From NCBI GenBank assembly GCA_017618715.1, contig JAFZTS010000056.1:1-64000 (forward strand): 64,000 bases of DNA. Reading direction: 5' to 3'. The notes under the pieces were generated by a model. That model had not been told where the DNA came from and ran no database searches. It was given only the letters and a program-made list of their open reading frames with translations. The position numbers were made by a program, and so were the translations under genes. Source of the stretch: Bacteroidales bacterium (GTDB lineage Bacteria; Bacteroidota; Bacteroidia; Bacteroidales; UBA3663). How positions within the stretch are numbered: the stretch's first letter is position 1; each line of letters starts with the position of its first letter. Positions 7,918 through 16,695 of this stretch are shown one piece after another.

Positions 7918-8880
7918 TTATGTGGCACTGAGCACGGCCTTGATCATGCGGTCGCGACCCGTCACATCGGCGCGAAGCTCGATGTTGGAGTAGCCCATTG
8001 CTTCGAGCAACCGGCATGTGGCTTGGCCATAGGCGGTGTTGATTTCGAAATAAAGCGAACCTCCCTTGACCAAGTGTTTTTTGCCGAAACGAGAGATGGC
8101 ACGATAGAAGAGCAGCGGGTCGTCATCAGGAACGAAGAGAGCCACTTCAGGCTCATGTTTCAACACGATTTCCGACATCTCGGTAGCCTCTTTCCGACAG
8201 ACATAAGGCGGGTTGCTGACGATGATATCGAAGTGTTGATAACCTTGTGGAAAAGTGTTGGTTTCAAGTGTTAGTTTCGCGGATGAATCCGATTTATCAA
8301 CATAACCAAGTATGTCGATATGAGCGAATTGCAAGTTATCAACATTTTGTTCACAAGCATTCGCACGAGCGATGTTCAAAGCTGCTTCCGAAACGTCGAT
8401 TGCGAGGACCTTAACGTCTTCGATAACCCGAGCCAAGCTGATAGCGATGCAGCCCGAACCTGTACCGATGTCGCAGACAAAAAGGGGTGTCGCTTGAGAT
8501 GCAGGGACAACCGGCAACGACAATCGACGGGAACGCACGTCGGAGACAATCCAATCGACGAGTTCGGACGTTTCGGGACGAGGGATGAGCACGTCGGGAC
8601 TCACCTTAAAGCGTGCGCCATAGAACCACGCATAGCCCAGCGCCTGCTGGACGGGAACACCCTGTTCCATTTGGGCGATAATGTCCATCAGTCTGGCACG
8701 TTGGTCGGCAGTCAGGACACGCTCGGGATGCATGAGGCGATCGGTGCGAGTAATGCCGCACACCTCCTCAAGCAACAAGTCGGCGAGACTGTACACTTCA
8801 CGCTTGTCGTAGAGCGGTGAACCTTGCGCATCGGACACCCGCGAAAGCTTCGCGCGCAATATTTTTATTGTGTCAAGCAT
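7918..8880 (-). CDS. prmC: Release factor glutamine methyltransferase PrmC (HemK)
   Basis: A 320-aa SAM-dependent enzyme that methylates the GGQ glutamine of RF1/RF2. The N-terminal helical domain contains YSLADLLLEEVCGI. The Rossmann domain shows the SAM loop DIGTGSGCIAISLA and the catalytic NPPY motif in VSNPPYVCRKE (about 222). It runs about 40 residues longer than many PrmC proteins because of an insertion around SDSSAKLTLETN. The start is 4 nt from a TAACTTTG box, which makes a leaderless mRNA possible. Confidence 0.93.
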   Translation of the reverse strand: MLDTIKILRAKLSRVSDAQGSPLYDKREVYSLADLLLEEVCGITRTDRLMHPERVLTADQRARLMDIIAQMEQGVPVQQALGYAWFYGARFKVSPDVLIPRPETSELVDWIVSDVRSRRLSLPVVPASQATPLFVCDIGTGSGCIAISLARVIEDVKVLAIDVSEAALNIARANACEQNVDNLQFAHIDILGYVDKSDSSAKLTLETNTFPQGYQHFDIIVSNPPYVCRKEATEMSEIVLKHEPEVALFVPDDDPLLFYRAISRFGKKHLVKGGSLYFEINTAYGQATCRLLEAMGYSNIELRADVTGRDRMIKAVLSAT

Positions 8881-8884
8881 GGTG

Positions 8885-8892
8885 CAAAGTTA
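8885..8892 (-). promoter_or_regulatory. -7 element of prmC, 4 nt from the start codon
   Basis: TAACTTTG followed by CACC and then the ATG of prmC. The -33 region is weak. If used, transcription would begin at or next to the start codon. No better start exists, because the N-terminal helices begin immediately. Confidence 0.55.
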
Positions 8893-9020
8893 GCGATTTT
8901 TTGTGAAAGATTGACATAAAAAGGTGTCATAATTTCTAAAAAAAATGCTTTTTCACGCGAATTTCCCCTAAAATATTATAATTATGTGCCCAAAAAGGGC
9001 TATCATTGAAGAAAAATCAC

Positions 9021-9028
9021 TAAATTTG
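9021..9028 (+). promoter_or_regulatory. Possible -7 element for the 9057 lipoprotein gene
   Basis: TAAATTTG on the plus strand fits TAnnTTTG and lies 28 nt before the ATG at 9057. No TTG is found at the expected distance, so this is tentative. Confidence 0.4.
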
Positions 9029-9056
9029 CGCACGATTTTTGGTATAAATACGAGAT

Positions 9057-10595
9057 ATGAAACTTTTCCGATATATATCAGGTCTGTTCTGCTGGGCTAT
9101 CGTTGCCCTCGGTCTTACCTCGTGCTTAGGCTCGAACGATTCGGAGACAGTTGTAACCAACCATTATAACTGCATCATCACGGCGTTCTCGCTTGAAGAC
9201 AACTCCTCGGTCTGCTCCGGCCTTTCGAACTATTCATTCACCATCGACAACTATGGGTTGAGCGATGACTCGATCCATGCGCTTTATCCCGACGACGGCA
9301 TCATCTTCAATCCCGATTCCCTGCCTTACGGTGCGATTGCAGATTCGGTCAAAATCTCTGTTAGCTTTGCTTCGCCCGACAGTGCCTACCTGAATCTTTA
9401 TGGACTTGATGGAACCTTGGGCCAGTATGCGCAATTCTCGTCTGACTCGGCTTTCTATTTCGCTTCCTATCCCGATGCCCGCATGACACTCGTGGCTCGT
9501 GGCGGTAACCGAAAGACCTACCACATCAAGGTCAACGTCCACAAGGTGGTGGGCGATACCATCGTATGGCACGACTATACCGACGAGCTATGGGCAGACA
9601 TGAACATCACCGACCAGCGCACCGACACCCTTGGGAAAACGCTCTACTGGTTTGTCGAGGAGGATGGTCAAAGTGATAAGGTCAGCACCTCACTGCTTAG
9701 CGAAAATAGCCCTACGGAATGGCAACCCATGGCGAACGTCGTTGTATCCGATGGAGAATTGCTCGACCTTGCGACACTCTACAACTGGCACAACCGCCTC
9801 TATGCCATCGGCAAGACCCAGGGCAAGCTCCTGACTTCGGCCGACGGACACAACTGGGAAGTGGCTTGCAACGATTATACCTTTGCAGCCATCCTGGGCA
9901 ACCAGTACAGGACCAAAGACGTCTATGGCCGTTGGAACCAGGACTCGCTAAATGTCATCGTCAAGGTGGGCGATGCCTATCACTTTGCCGTATCGGCCAA
10001 TGCCACCGATTGGAACGTCAACCACCAGATCCCGGAGAATTTCCCTGTGACTGGTTTCACACGTCCCATTTGGACAGCGGCCCGCAGCGACTACGGCAAC
10101 CTCACCTCGCGTCTATACATCACCGGTGGACTCACGGCTTCGGGTGAATATGTGTCGAGCACATGGTCGTGCGACGGCTGGTCGGACAACGTGAAAGGCT
10201 CCAACTGGGTAGAGTTCGCGCAAGACGAATTGCCCGGCATATATGGTGCCTCGGTGATCGAATACACCCTCGACAGCGATTATCCGAAGACTTTCTGGCT
10301 GCTCCATCCGGGCTTCACCGCTTCAGGTAACGTGCCTACCCACCGACTCTTCGGAAAGTACTACACCACGCTCTACTATTCGGAAGACAGTGGCGTTAGC
10401 TGGCACCGCTTGAGCCGCTACTATACCCAGTATGCCGACAACACACAGATTGGCGAGGTGGCCTGCAACTCGGCCTTCTTCGACCCACAATCCTACCGCA
10501 TGTATTTCTTCGGTGGTCGCCGCGCCGACGGTTCATTCAAGACCTCGGTTTGGGGAGGGCAGCTGAACTCACTTACGTTCGATAAGCTACGTTGA
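9057..10595 (+). CDS. Lipoprotein, DUF6242-like (beta-propeller-like C-terminus)
   Basis: A 512-aa predicted lipoprotein with lipobox LTSC (Cys about 23) followed by LGSNDSE. The N-terminal 150 residues look like a beta-sandwich (SFTIDNYGLSDDSIHALYP). The remainder has repeated W/Y-rich blades such as WQPMANVVVSDGELLDLATL, YAIGKTQGKLLTSADGHNW and MYFFGGRRADGSFKTSVWGG, as in kelch or sialidase-like propellers. I recall this architecture from Bacteroides proteins annotated DUF6242, which I could not check. Its stop overlaps the start of the DUF6089 gene, so the two are coupled. Function is unknown; surface or periplasmic location is inferred. Confidence 0.75.
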   Translation: MKLFRYISGLFCWAIVALGLTSCLGSNDSETVVTNHYNCIITAFSLEDNSSVCSGLSNYSFTIDNYGLSDDSIHALYPDDGIIFNPDSLPYGAIADSVKISVSFASPDSAYLNLYGLDGTLGQYAQFSSDSAFYFASYPDARMTLVARGGNRKTYHIKVNVHKVVGDTIVWHDYTDELWADMNITDQRTDTLGKTLYWFVEEDGQSDKVSTSLLSENSPTEWQPMANVVVSDGELLDLATLYNWHNRLYAIGKTQGKLLTSADGHNWEVACNDYTFAAILGNQYRTKDVYGRWNQDSLNVIVKVGDAYHFAVSANATDWNVNHQIPENFPVTGFTRPIWTAARSDYGNLTSRLYITGGLTASGEYVSSTWSCDGWSDNVKGSNWVEFAQDELPGIYGASVIEYTLDSDYPKTFWLLHPGFTASGNVPTHRLFGKYYTTLYYSEDSGVSWHRLSRYYTQYADNTQIGEVACNSAFFDPQSYRMYFFGGRRADGSFKTSVWGGQLNSLTFDKLR

Positions 10596-11287
10596 TGCGC
10601 ATGAAGAAATGGCTGTTGACCTGTCTCTTGGCTGCTGCCCTATCCACAGCAATAGCACAAGAGAAGGAATACCTCTACGAAATAGGTGCCGGTGCCGGTG
10701 TCAGTTGGGGCTATGGTGACGTCAATGCCTCGAAGGCTGTCTATAGCCCCGCCCTTTCGTACAGCCTCATCTATCGCTACAACCTCAACCTACGCTGGGC
10801 TTTAGCCGCAGAACTGCAGAGCGCGGGCATCAAGGGCGACACACGCGACTTCGATGCTGCTTTCCCGGGCGGCGACTACGACTTCAGCCGACGCTATTGG
10901 CAACTGCAGGTTCGTCCCGAGATCCATTTCTGGAACTACGGACTGGGCAGCGACTATCGAGAAAAGAAACGCTACACACCCTTCCTCACGGCAGGTATTT
11001 CGGCCGGACTGGTGAACGGTGGCGACGAAGGCTCGTCGTTTGTGCTGGGCATCCCCTTCGGTGCAGGCTACAAGTTCAAGATGGCCAAGCGCTGGAACGC
11101 CCAGGTAACCTGTCTCTTCACCAAGACATTCAGCGACGAGCTTGACGGACGGGTTGATCCCGAAGGCATTGAAACAAGTTCGCTCATCGACAACGACTGG
11201 ATGGCATCGATCCAATTGAGCGTGACCTTCGACTTCAAGGAACGCTGCATCGAATGCCACAACCAGAAGAACCAGATGCGGAAATAA
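10595..11287 (+). CDS. DUF6089-like outer-membrane beta-barrel protein
   Basis: A 230-aa protein with a signal peptide (cut after TAIAQ) and alternating amphipathic strands ending in an aromatic/charged C-terminal strand region. YEIGAGAGVSWGYGDVN and the internal RYWQLQVRPEIHFW pattern match the Bacteroidetes family found just upstream of uppS-bamA. The ATG at 10595 overlaps the preceding TGA by one base; an ATG at 10601 is equally possible. Genetic linkage suggests a role in outer-membrane biogenesis, but that is inference. Confidence 0.82.
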   Translation: MRMKKWLLTCLLAAALSTAIAQEKEYLYEIGAGAGVSWGYGDVNASKAVYSPALSYSLIYRYNLNLRWALAAELQSAGIKGDTRDFDAAFPGGDYDFSRRYWQLQVRPEIHFWNYGLGSDYREKKRYTPFLTAGISAGLVNGGDEGSSFVLGIPFGAGYKFKMAKRWNAQVTCLFTKTFSDELDGRVDPEGIETSSLIDNDWMASIQLSVTFDFKERCIECHNQKNQMRK

Positions 11288-11336
11288 CGAATATTCCCAG
11301 GCAACAATCTATAAAAGAATAAAAATACAACGCAAT

Positions 11337-12095
11337 ATGGCAACACTTGAACAAATCGACAAAACCCGTACCCCGAAGTCGGTGGCCATCATCATGGACG
11401 GCAACGGACGCTGGGCCAAGCAACGTGGCTTGGATAGGTCGGAAGGCCACAGGGCTGGAATCGATTCGCTGCATGATTCCATCGAAGCCGCCAAATGGGC
11501 AGGCGTAAAGTACCTGACCGTCTATGTATTCTCGACCGAGAACTGGAACCGTCCGCAGAAAGAGGTGGAAACGTTGATGAACCTCCTCGCATACGCCGTC
11601 GAATTGGAGACACCCGACATGATAAGCAAAGGCGTGCGCCTCGGCATGATAGGCGACCTCAGCCGTATTCCCAAGTTTGCCATGGATAAGCTCAAATGGT
11701 CTATGGATCAAACCAAGGACTGCGACGGGATCACCCTCATCATCGCCCTGAGTTACAGCTCCCGTTGGGAAATCGTAGATACGATGCAACGACTGGCACG
11801 CCAATGCGTCGAAGGCAGTATCCGTCCGGAGGATATCGACCAGGAGATGATCAGCCGCAACCTGACCACTTCGTGGTACCCCGATCCCGACCTGCTGATC
11901 CGCACCGGCGGCGAAGAGCGTATCTCGAACTTCCTCCTTTGGCAGATATCCTACTCCGAGCTGTACTTCACCCCCGTGCTTTGGCCCGACTTCCACCATG
12001 AGCAGTTCTACGATGCCATCGTGGACTATCAGTCACGCGAACGTCGTTTCGGCAAGACCAGCGCCCAGGTGCAGGCAGATGCCGGCGCCCAATAA
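11337..12095 (+). CDS. uppS: Isoprenyl (di-trans,poly-cis-undecaprenyl) diphosphate synthase
   Basis: A 252-aa cis-prenyltransferase that makes the undecaprenyl carrier for peptidoglycan and O-glycans. The catalytic Asp21 lies in IIMDGNGRWAKQRG (18-31). The C-terminal substrate-binding motif DLLIRTGGEERISNF and YSELYFTPVLWP are complete. It lies 26 nt upstream of bamA, the usual Bacteroidetes order. Confidence 0.96.
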   Translation: MATLEQIDKTRTPKSVAIIMDGNGRWAKQRGLDRSEGHRAGIDSLHDSIEAAKWAGVKYLTVYVFSTENWNRPQKEVETLMNLLAYAVELETPDMISKGVRLGMIGDLSRIPKFAMDKLKWSMDQTKDCDGITLIIALSYSSRWEIVDTMQRLARQCVEGSIRPEDIDQEMISRNLTTSWYPDPDLLIRTGGEERISNFLLWQISYSELYFTPVLWPDFHHEQFYDAIVDYQSRERRFGKTSAQVQADAGAQ

Positions 12096-12121
12096 CTCTG
12101 TAATTACACATTATTAAATTA

Positions 12122-14818
12122 ATGATACGTAAAATCACGATACTGCTCCTCCTTGTAATGTCCTATTCGGTCATCACTTTGGCTCAGGAGTTACCCAACG
12201 ACACCATCTATCACCCGACGGTCAACCAAACCGCGCAGTCGGGAAAGAAATACACCATACGTGGCATTGAGGTCACCGGTGCCGACAACTACGAGGACTA
12301 TGTCCTCATCGGGTTCTCGGGTCTTTCTATTGGACAGACCATCACCGTGCCAGGCGACGAGGTGACCAATGCCGTGAAACGCTTCTGGCGCCAAGGTCTC
12401 TTCAGCGACGTGACCATCACGCTCGAAAAAGTGTACGAGAACGACTGCTGGCTAAAGATTGCCTTGACTCCACGTCCGCGCATCGCCAACATCGAGTACG
12501 ATGGTGTCAAGAAGTCCGAACGCGAAGACCTCGACGCACAGATCGGTGTGGCCAAGGGAAGCCAAGTGACCCCCAACATCATCGATCGCGCAAAAACCAT
12601 CATCAAGCGCTACTATGATGGCAAGGGCTATCAGAATGCCGATGTCGAAATCTATCAGCAGGACGACTCCACGCTGCAGAACATGGTGAACCTCACCATC
12701 TATGTCGATAAGCATGAGAAGGTGAAGATCAAGAACCTCGTCATCAACGGCCTCGACACCTGGGATAGCATAGGCCACAAGAAACTGCTGCCTTTCAAGA
12801 AAAACTACATGACCTACCGCAAGGCCAATGCAGCACTCAAGAAGACCAACGCCGTGAACAAATGGTACAACGCATTCCGTGCCAAGAAGTTCGTGCCCGA
12901 GACCTATAAGGAAGACAAGCAGAAGCTCATCGACAAGTTCCACGAGCTGGGTTATCGTGATGCGCGTATCCTGAGCGATAAGCAGGAACGTTACGATGCC
13001 AAGCACATCGATCTCACCATCGATGTTGAAGAGGGACAAAAGTACTATATCCGCCACATGTCGGTTGTTGGCAACACCGTCGAATCGGAAGAACGTCTGC
13101 TCGCTTTCCTGCAGTTGGAGCGAGGCGATGTCTATAACCAGAGAAAGATCAAAAAGCGCATCGACGAAGATGAGGACGGCATCGGCACACTCTACATGGA
13201 CCAAGGCTACCTCTTCTTCCACATGGATCCCATCGAAGTGAATATTGAAGGAGACTCGGTGGATCTCGAGTTCCGCGTCGTTGAAGGTCCGCCAGCCCAC
13301 ATCAACAAGGTGGTCATCAACGGCAACGACCGACTCTATGAGCATGTCATACGCCGTGAGCTCCGTACTCGACCAGGCGAACTCTTTTCGAAGACCGACC
13401 TCATCCGTTCGGCTCGCGAGTTGGCACAGACAGGACACTTCGACCCAGAAAAGATGAATCCACGTCCTGTGCCCAACACCGAAGACGGAACCGTCGATAT
13501 CATCTACGACCTCGAGTCGAAGGCCAACGACCAGGTGGAGTTCTCGCTCGGCTGGGGTTCCACGGGTCTCATCGGACGTATCTCGCTCAAGTTGACCAAT
13601 ATCTCAATGAGGGACCTCTTCCATCCTTCACGTTATCACGGCATCTACCCCTCAGGCGAAGGCGAGACGTTCACCCTGTCGGTACAGACCAATGCGCAGT
13701 ACTATCAGTCGTATTCGGTGTCGTACATGAATCCCTGGTTCGGAGGCAAGCGACCCAATTCGCTCAACCTCTCGGTCTATTATTCCCGCCAGTCGGACAT
13801 CAACTCGCGCTACTATAGCAATACCTACTACAACAATTATTACAACGGCTACTACGGAGGCTACAGCCCCTACGGCTACGGATATGGTGGGTATGGATAT
13901 GGCGGCTACGGTTACGGCTATGGCAACACCGCTTCGTACGAATATGCCATCGACCCCGACAAGTCGATACAGATGATCGGTGCCTCTTTGGGCTTCGGCA
14001 AACGTCTGAGCTGGCCCGACGACTACTTCCAGCTGCAAGCCTTGCTCAACTACCACGTCTATATCCTCAAGGATTGGCAGTACTTCCCCGTTTCGAACGG
14101 CACGTCGAACAGCCTCTCCGTCGAGGCCATCATCTCGCGTAACTCCATCGACAACCCGTACTACACACGTCGCGGTTCAACCTTCACCCTCGATGCCGAG
14201 TTGGCTCCACCCTACTCCCTCTTCCAGGACAAGGAGAAACTGGCAGCACAGGAGAAGTACTCGCAGGACAAGATGCGCTGGCTGGAGTTCTGGAAGATCA
14301 AGTTCTCGACCAAGACCTTCACCCCCATCGTCGGCAATACACGCACACTCGTGTTCCACACCCGTTCCGACTTCGGCTTCCTGGGCCACTACAACCCCAA
14401 CAAGTTGTCGCCCTTCAACAGCTACTACATGGGTGGTGACGGCAACTCGTACTACTCGTCGAGCTACATCACCGAGTACATTCCACTTCGCGGCTACGAG
14501 AACGGATCGCTTACTTCAAGCTACAATGACGTAGCCACCTGCTATGCTCGCCTTGTTACCGAGTTGCGCTACCCATTCATGCTTGAGACCTCTTCGACCA
14601 TCTACGGTCTCATATTTGCTGAAGCCGGTAATGCTTGGACTGACATCAAGTACTTTAACCCATTCTCGCTGAAACGCTCGTTGGGCGCAGGTGTCCGCAT
14701 TTTCCTCCCGATGATCGGTATGTTGGGCATCGACTGGGGCTACGGCTTCGACAACACCTTCGGCTCGTCAAGCAATTCGGGTTCGAACTTCCACTTCGTC
14801 ATTGGTCAGGAGTTCTAA
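12122..14818 (+). CDS. bamA: BamA outer-membrane assembly factor with a Tyr/Gly-rich loop
   Basis: An 898-aa Omp85 protein. After the signal peptide (cut near TLAQE) come POTRA domains spanning about 47-470, then the surface-antigen beta-barrel. It inserts barrel proteins into the outer membrane. Inside the barrel, residues about 563-604 form a striking Tyr/Gly/Asn-rich tract (for example YYNGYYGGYSPYGYGYGG). The reading frame and the barrel strands continue normally on both sides, so this is likely an extracellular loop rather than an error. Three skp-like genes follow, supplying the chaperones for its substrates. Confidence 0.95.
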   Translation: MIRKITILLLLVMSYSVITLAQELPNDTIYHPTVNQTAQSGKKYTIRGIEVTGADNYEDYVLIGFSGLSIGQTITVPGDEVTNAVKRFWRQGLFSDVTITLEKVYENDCWLKIALTPRPRIANIEYDGVKKSEREDLDAQIGVAKGSQVTPNIIDRAKTIIKRYYDGKGYQNADVEIYQQDDSTLQNMVNLTIYVDKHEKVKIKNLVINGLDTWDSIGHKKLLPFKKNYMTYRKANAALKKTNAVNKWYNAFRAKKFVPETYKEDKQKLIDKFHELGYRDARILSDKQERYDAKHIDLTIDVEEGQKYYIRHMSVVGNTVESEERLLAFLQLERGDVYNQRKIKKRIDEDEDGIGTLYMDQGYLFFHMDPIEVNIEGDSVDLEFRVVEGPPAHINKVVINGNDRLYEHVIRRELRTRPGELFSKTDLIRSARELAQTGHFDPEKMNPRPVPNTEDGTVDIIYDLESKANDQVEFSLGWGSTGLIGRISLKLTNISMRDLFHPSRYHGIYPSGEGETFTLSVQTNAQYYQSYSVSYMNPWFGGKRPNSLNLSVYYSRQSDINSRYYSNTYYNNYYNGYYGGYSPYGYGYGGYGYGGYGYGYGNTASYEYAIDPDKSIQMIGASLGFGKRLSWPDDYFQLQALLNYHVYILKDWQYFPVSNGTSNSLSVEAIISRNSIDNPYYTRRGSTFTLDAELAPPYSLFQDKEKLAAQEKYSQDKMRWLEFWKIKFSTKTFTPIVGNTRTLVFHTRSDFGFLGHYNPNKLSPFNSYYMGGDGNSYYSSSYITEYIPLRGYENGSLTSSYNDVATCYARLVTELRYPFMLETSSTIYGLIFAEAGNAWTDIKYFNPFSLKRSLGAGVRIFLPMIGMLGIDWGYGFDNTFGSSSNSGSNFHFVIGQEF

Positions 14819-14908
14819 ATGCTCTCTCCTATGGCTAAAAGATTTAAACTTCATTATTTTTGTAAAGTCTTATAAGCAAAAATCAACCCTTAAATTACGT
14901 TTTGCTAT

Positions 14909-15418
14909 ATGAAGAAAATCATCATCGTATGCGTTATCGCCCTCTTGGGCAGCGTGAACGCCTTTGCGCAGAAGTATGCACTTATCGACATGGATTATAT
15001 CCTGAAGCAGATTCCACAGTACGAGATGGCTAACGAGCAGCTCAACCAGATCAGCAAGCGCTGGCAGGCCGAGGTGGAGACATTGGCTTCAGAAGCAGAG
15101 CAGATGTACAAACAGTATGAGGCCGACATGGTCTATCTGACCCAGGAACAGAAGATTCAACGTGAGAATGACATTCTTGCCAAGGAGAAGGAGGTGCAGG
15201 ACCTGCGTCTCAAGTACTTTGGCCCAGAAGGCGAGCTCTATCAGAAACGCAACAGCCTGGTCGGACACATCCAGGATGATATCTACAACGCCGTGAAGGA
15301 GATTGCCGAGAAGAACAGCTTCTCGATGGTTATCGACCGCGCTTCAGCCGAAAGCATCATCTATGCAAGCCCGAAGATTGATATCTCGAAAGAAGTGCTG
15401 CAAAAGATGGGCTATTAA
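14909..15418 (+). CDS. Skp/OmpH-family periplasmic chaperone (copy 1)
   Basis: A 169-aa secreted protein: signal peptide to VNAFAQ, then a strand (YALIDMDYILKQIPQYEMAN), a long coiled coil (about 40-125, QLNQISKRWQAEVETLASEA) and a C-terminal strand (FSMVIDRASAESIIYASPKI). Skp proteins shield unfolded outer-membrane proteins on the way to BamA. This copy keeps the classical C-terminal end (DISKEVLQKMGY). The 90-nt gap after bamA has no clear promoter; a TATTTTTG at 14855 is too weak to call. Confidence 0.92.
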   Translation: MKKIIIVCVIALLGSVNAFAQKYALIDMDYILKQIPQYEMANEQLNQISKRWQAEVETLASEAEQMYKQYEADMVYLTQEQKIQRENDILAKEKEVQDLRLKYFGPEGELYQKRNSLVGHIQDDIYNAVKEIAEKNSFSMVIDRASAESIIYASPKIDISKEVLQKMGY

Positions 15419-15449
15419 GGAGAGGCTCTGGAAAATTCGAAAGACTTAA

Positions 15450-15469
15450 CCCCAGCTACCATGCTGGGG
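15450..15469 (+). terminator. Hairpin between skp copies 1 and 2
   Basis: A perfect 7-bp stem CCCCAGC/GCTGGGG with a 6-nt loop. There is no T-run after it, so it may be an attenuator or mRNA-stabilising hairpin. The rest of the 134-nt gap is an A/C-rich leader with repeated AAACAAA. Confidence 0.55.
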
Positions 15470-15552
15470 TAATAGTGTCTATGGATAAATGTTAAGTGAA
15501 ACAAAACAAACAATAGAAATCAAATAAATCAAACAAAACAAACACCAAAACT

Positions 15553-16059
15553 ATGTTCAAAAAACTCTTTGTAGCAGCCATCATTGCTGCCGCAAGCATC
15601 ACTTCTTATGCTCAGACCCTCAAGATTGGTACCGTCAACCTCGACGAAGTAATGCAGGCCATGCCCGAGACATCGGTGCTCGAGAAGGAATTGGCCGATC
15701 GCACCACCAAATTCCAGACCCAGGCCAAGAGCATGCAGGACGAGTTCCAGACCAAGTACCAGGCTTACGTTGAGCAGGCTGACTCGCTCGATGAGCTGAC
15801 ACGCGGCGTCCGTGAGGATGAGCTCCGTTCACTCCAGCAGCGCGCTGAGCAGTATCAGCAGAGCGCTTACCAGCAGATCACCCAGTATCGTGAGCAGCAG
15901 CTTGGCATGATTCAGGAGAAGCTCTTCAAGGCCGTCAAGACCGTTGGCGACCGCGAGAAATTCCTCGCCGTGTTCCCCATCAATGATGCCACCTATTTTT
16001 CGGCTTCTCAAACCACAGATGTGACGGCACTCGTCAAGTCTGAACTCGGTATAAAATAA
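15553..16059 (+). CDS. Skp/OmpH-family periplasmic chaperone (copy 2)
   Basis: A 168-aa protein with a signal peptide (cut after ITSYAQ) and the Skp layout: N-terminal strand LKIGTVNLDEVMQAMPE, a long Gln-rich coiled coil (about 45-125) and a C-terminal strand FLAVFPINDATYFSASQT. It is clearly related to copy 3 in the opening motif (G-x-V/I-x-L/M...MPE) and less close to copy 1. Confidence 0.92.
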   Translation: MFKKLFVAAIIAAASITSYAQTLKIGTVNLDEVMQAMPETSVLEKELADRTTKFQTQAKSMQDEFQTKYQAYVEQADSLDELTRGVREDELRSLQQRAEQYQQSAYQQITQYREQQLGMIQEKLFKAVKTVGDREKFLAVFPINDATYFSASQTTDVTALVKSELGIK

Positions 16060-16071
16060 CCTCGTCCCTTT

Positions 16072-16593
16072 ATGAAGCACTTCCTTGCATCCTGTCTTTT
16101 GTCCGTTATCATCGCTTTCGGACTGAGTGCACAGACCGAACGGCCGGCTCCCAAGTTCGGCAACATCGACATGGCCCAGCTCTTCAGGCTAATGCCAGAA
16201 AGCAAGGCTGTGGAGAATGAACTGGAGCAAATCAAGATCGCCTACGACAACGAAATACAGAAGATGGGCGAAGAATACCAGATCAAGGTAAGTGACTTCG
16301 TAGCCGTTCAGCAGACGCTCGACCCCAATATTGCCGAGGCTCGTGCGCAGGAGATTGAGCAGTTGCAGCAACGCATCCAGCAGTTCCGCGAGAAGGCAGC
16401 CCAGAGCCTTCGCGAACAACGCGAGGCCAAGACTGCTCCGATTATCGAACGTGTATCGCAAGCCATCCAAGCGGTGGGCGACAAGTACGGTTATACCTAT
16501 ATCTTCGACCTCAAGCAAGCGGGCATCATGTACTACTCTCCTGAACAGTGCGACGATGTCTTCCCGCTCGTCAAGGCCGAGTTGGGATTCTGA
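16072..16593 (+). CDS. Skp/OmpH-family periplasmic chaperone (copy 3)
   Basis: A 173-aa protein 12 nt downstream of copy 2, so surely cotranscribed. The signal peptide ends near GLSAQ, followed by FGNIDMAQLFRLMPESKAVE, a coiled coil rich in Gln/Glu and a C-terminal strand with YTYIFDLKQAGIMYYSPEQ. A third skp-like gene in one locus is more than the one or two usually found after bamA in Bacteroidales. Confidence 0.92.
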   Translation: MKHFLASCLLSVIIAFGLSAQTERPAPKFGNIDMAQLFRLMPESKAVENELEQIKIAYDNEIQKMGEEYQIKVSDFVAVQQTLDPNIAEARAQEIEQLQQRIQQFREKAAQSLREQREAKTAPIIERVSQAIQAVGDKYGYTYIFDLKQAGIMYYSPEQCDDVFPLVKAELGF

Positions 16594-16616
16594 TAGAAGA
16601 TTATCTTACTACAATA

Positions 16617-16646
16617 GCGAGGATGCGGTTTTTACCGCATCCTCGC
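16617..16646. terminator. Strong hairpin between convergent genes
   Basis: A perfect 12-bp stem, GCGAGGATGCGG/CCGCATCCTCGC, with loop TTTTTA. It lies 24 nt after the third skp gene and about 50 nt beyond the stop of the convergent HlyD gene, so it can serve both directions. Confidence 0.85.
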
Positions 16647-16695
16647 TGTGCTATTATTATCCGGAATATCCAGATCTCAATGCCTCGAAAACTTT

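Noticed and set aside
12452..13438. 328-aa minus-strand ORF inside bamA
   Set aside because: Antisense shadow within a complete Omp85 gene.
14855..14862. TATTTTTG as promoter of the first skp gene
   Set aside because: No TTG at 19-21 bp upstream and operon context with bamA explains expression.
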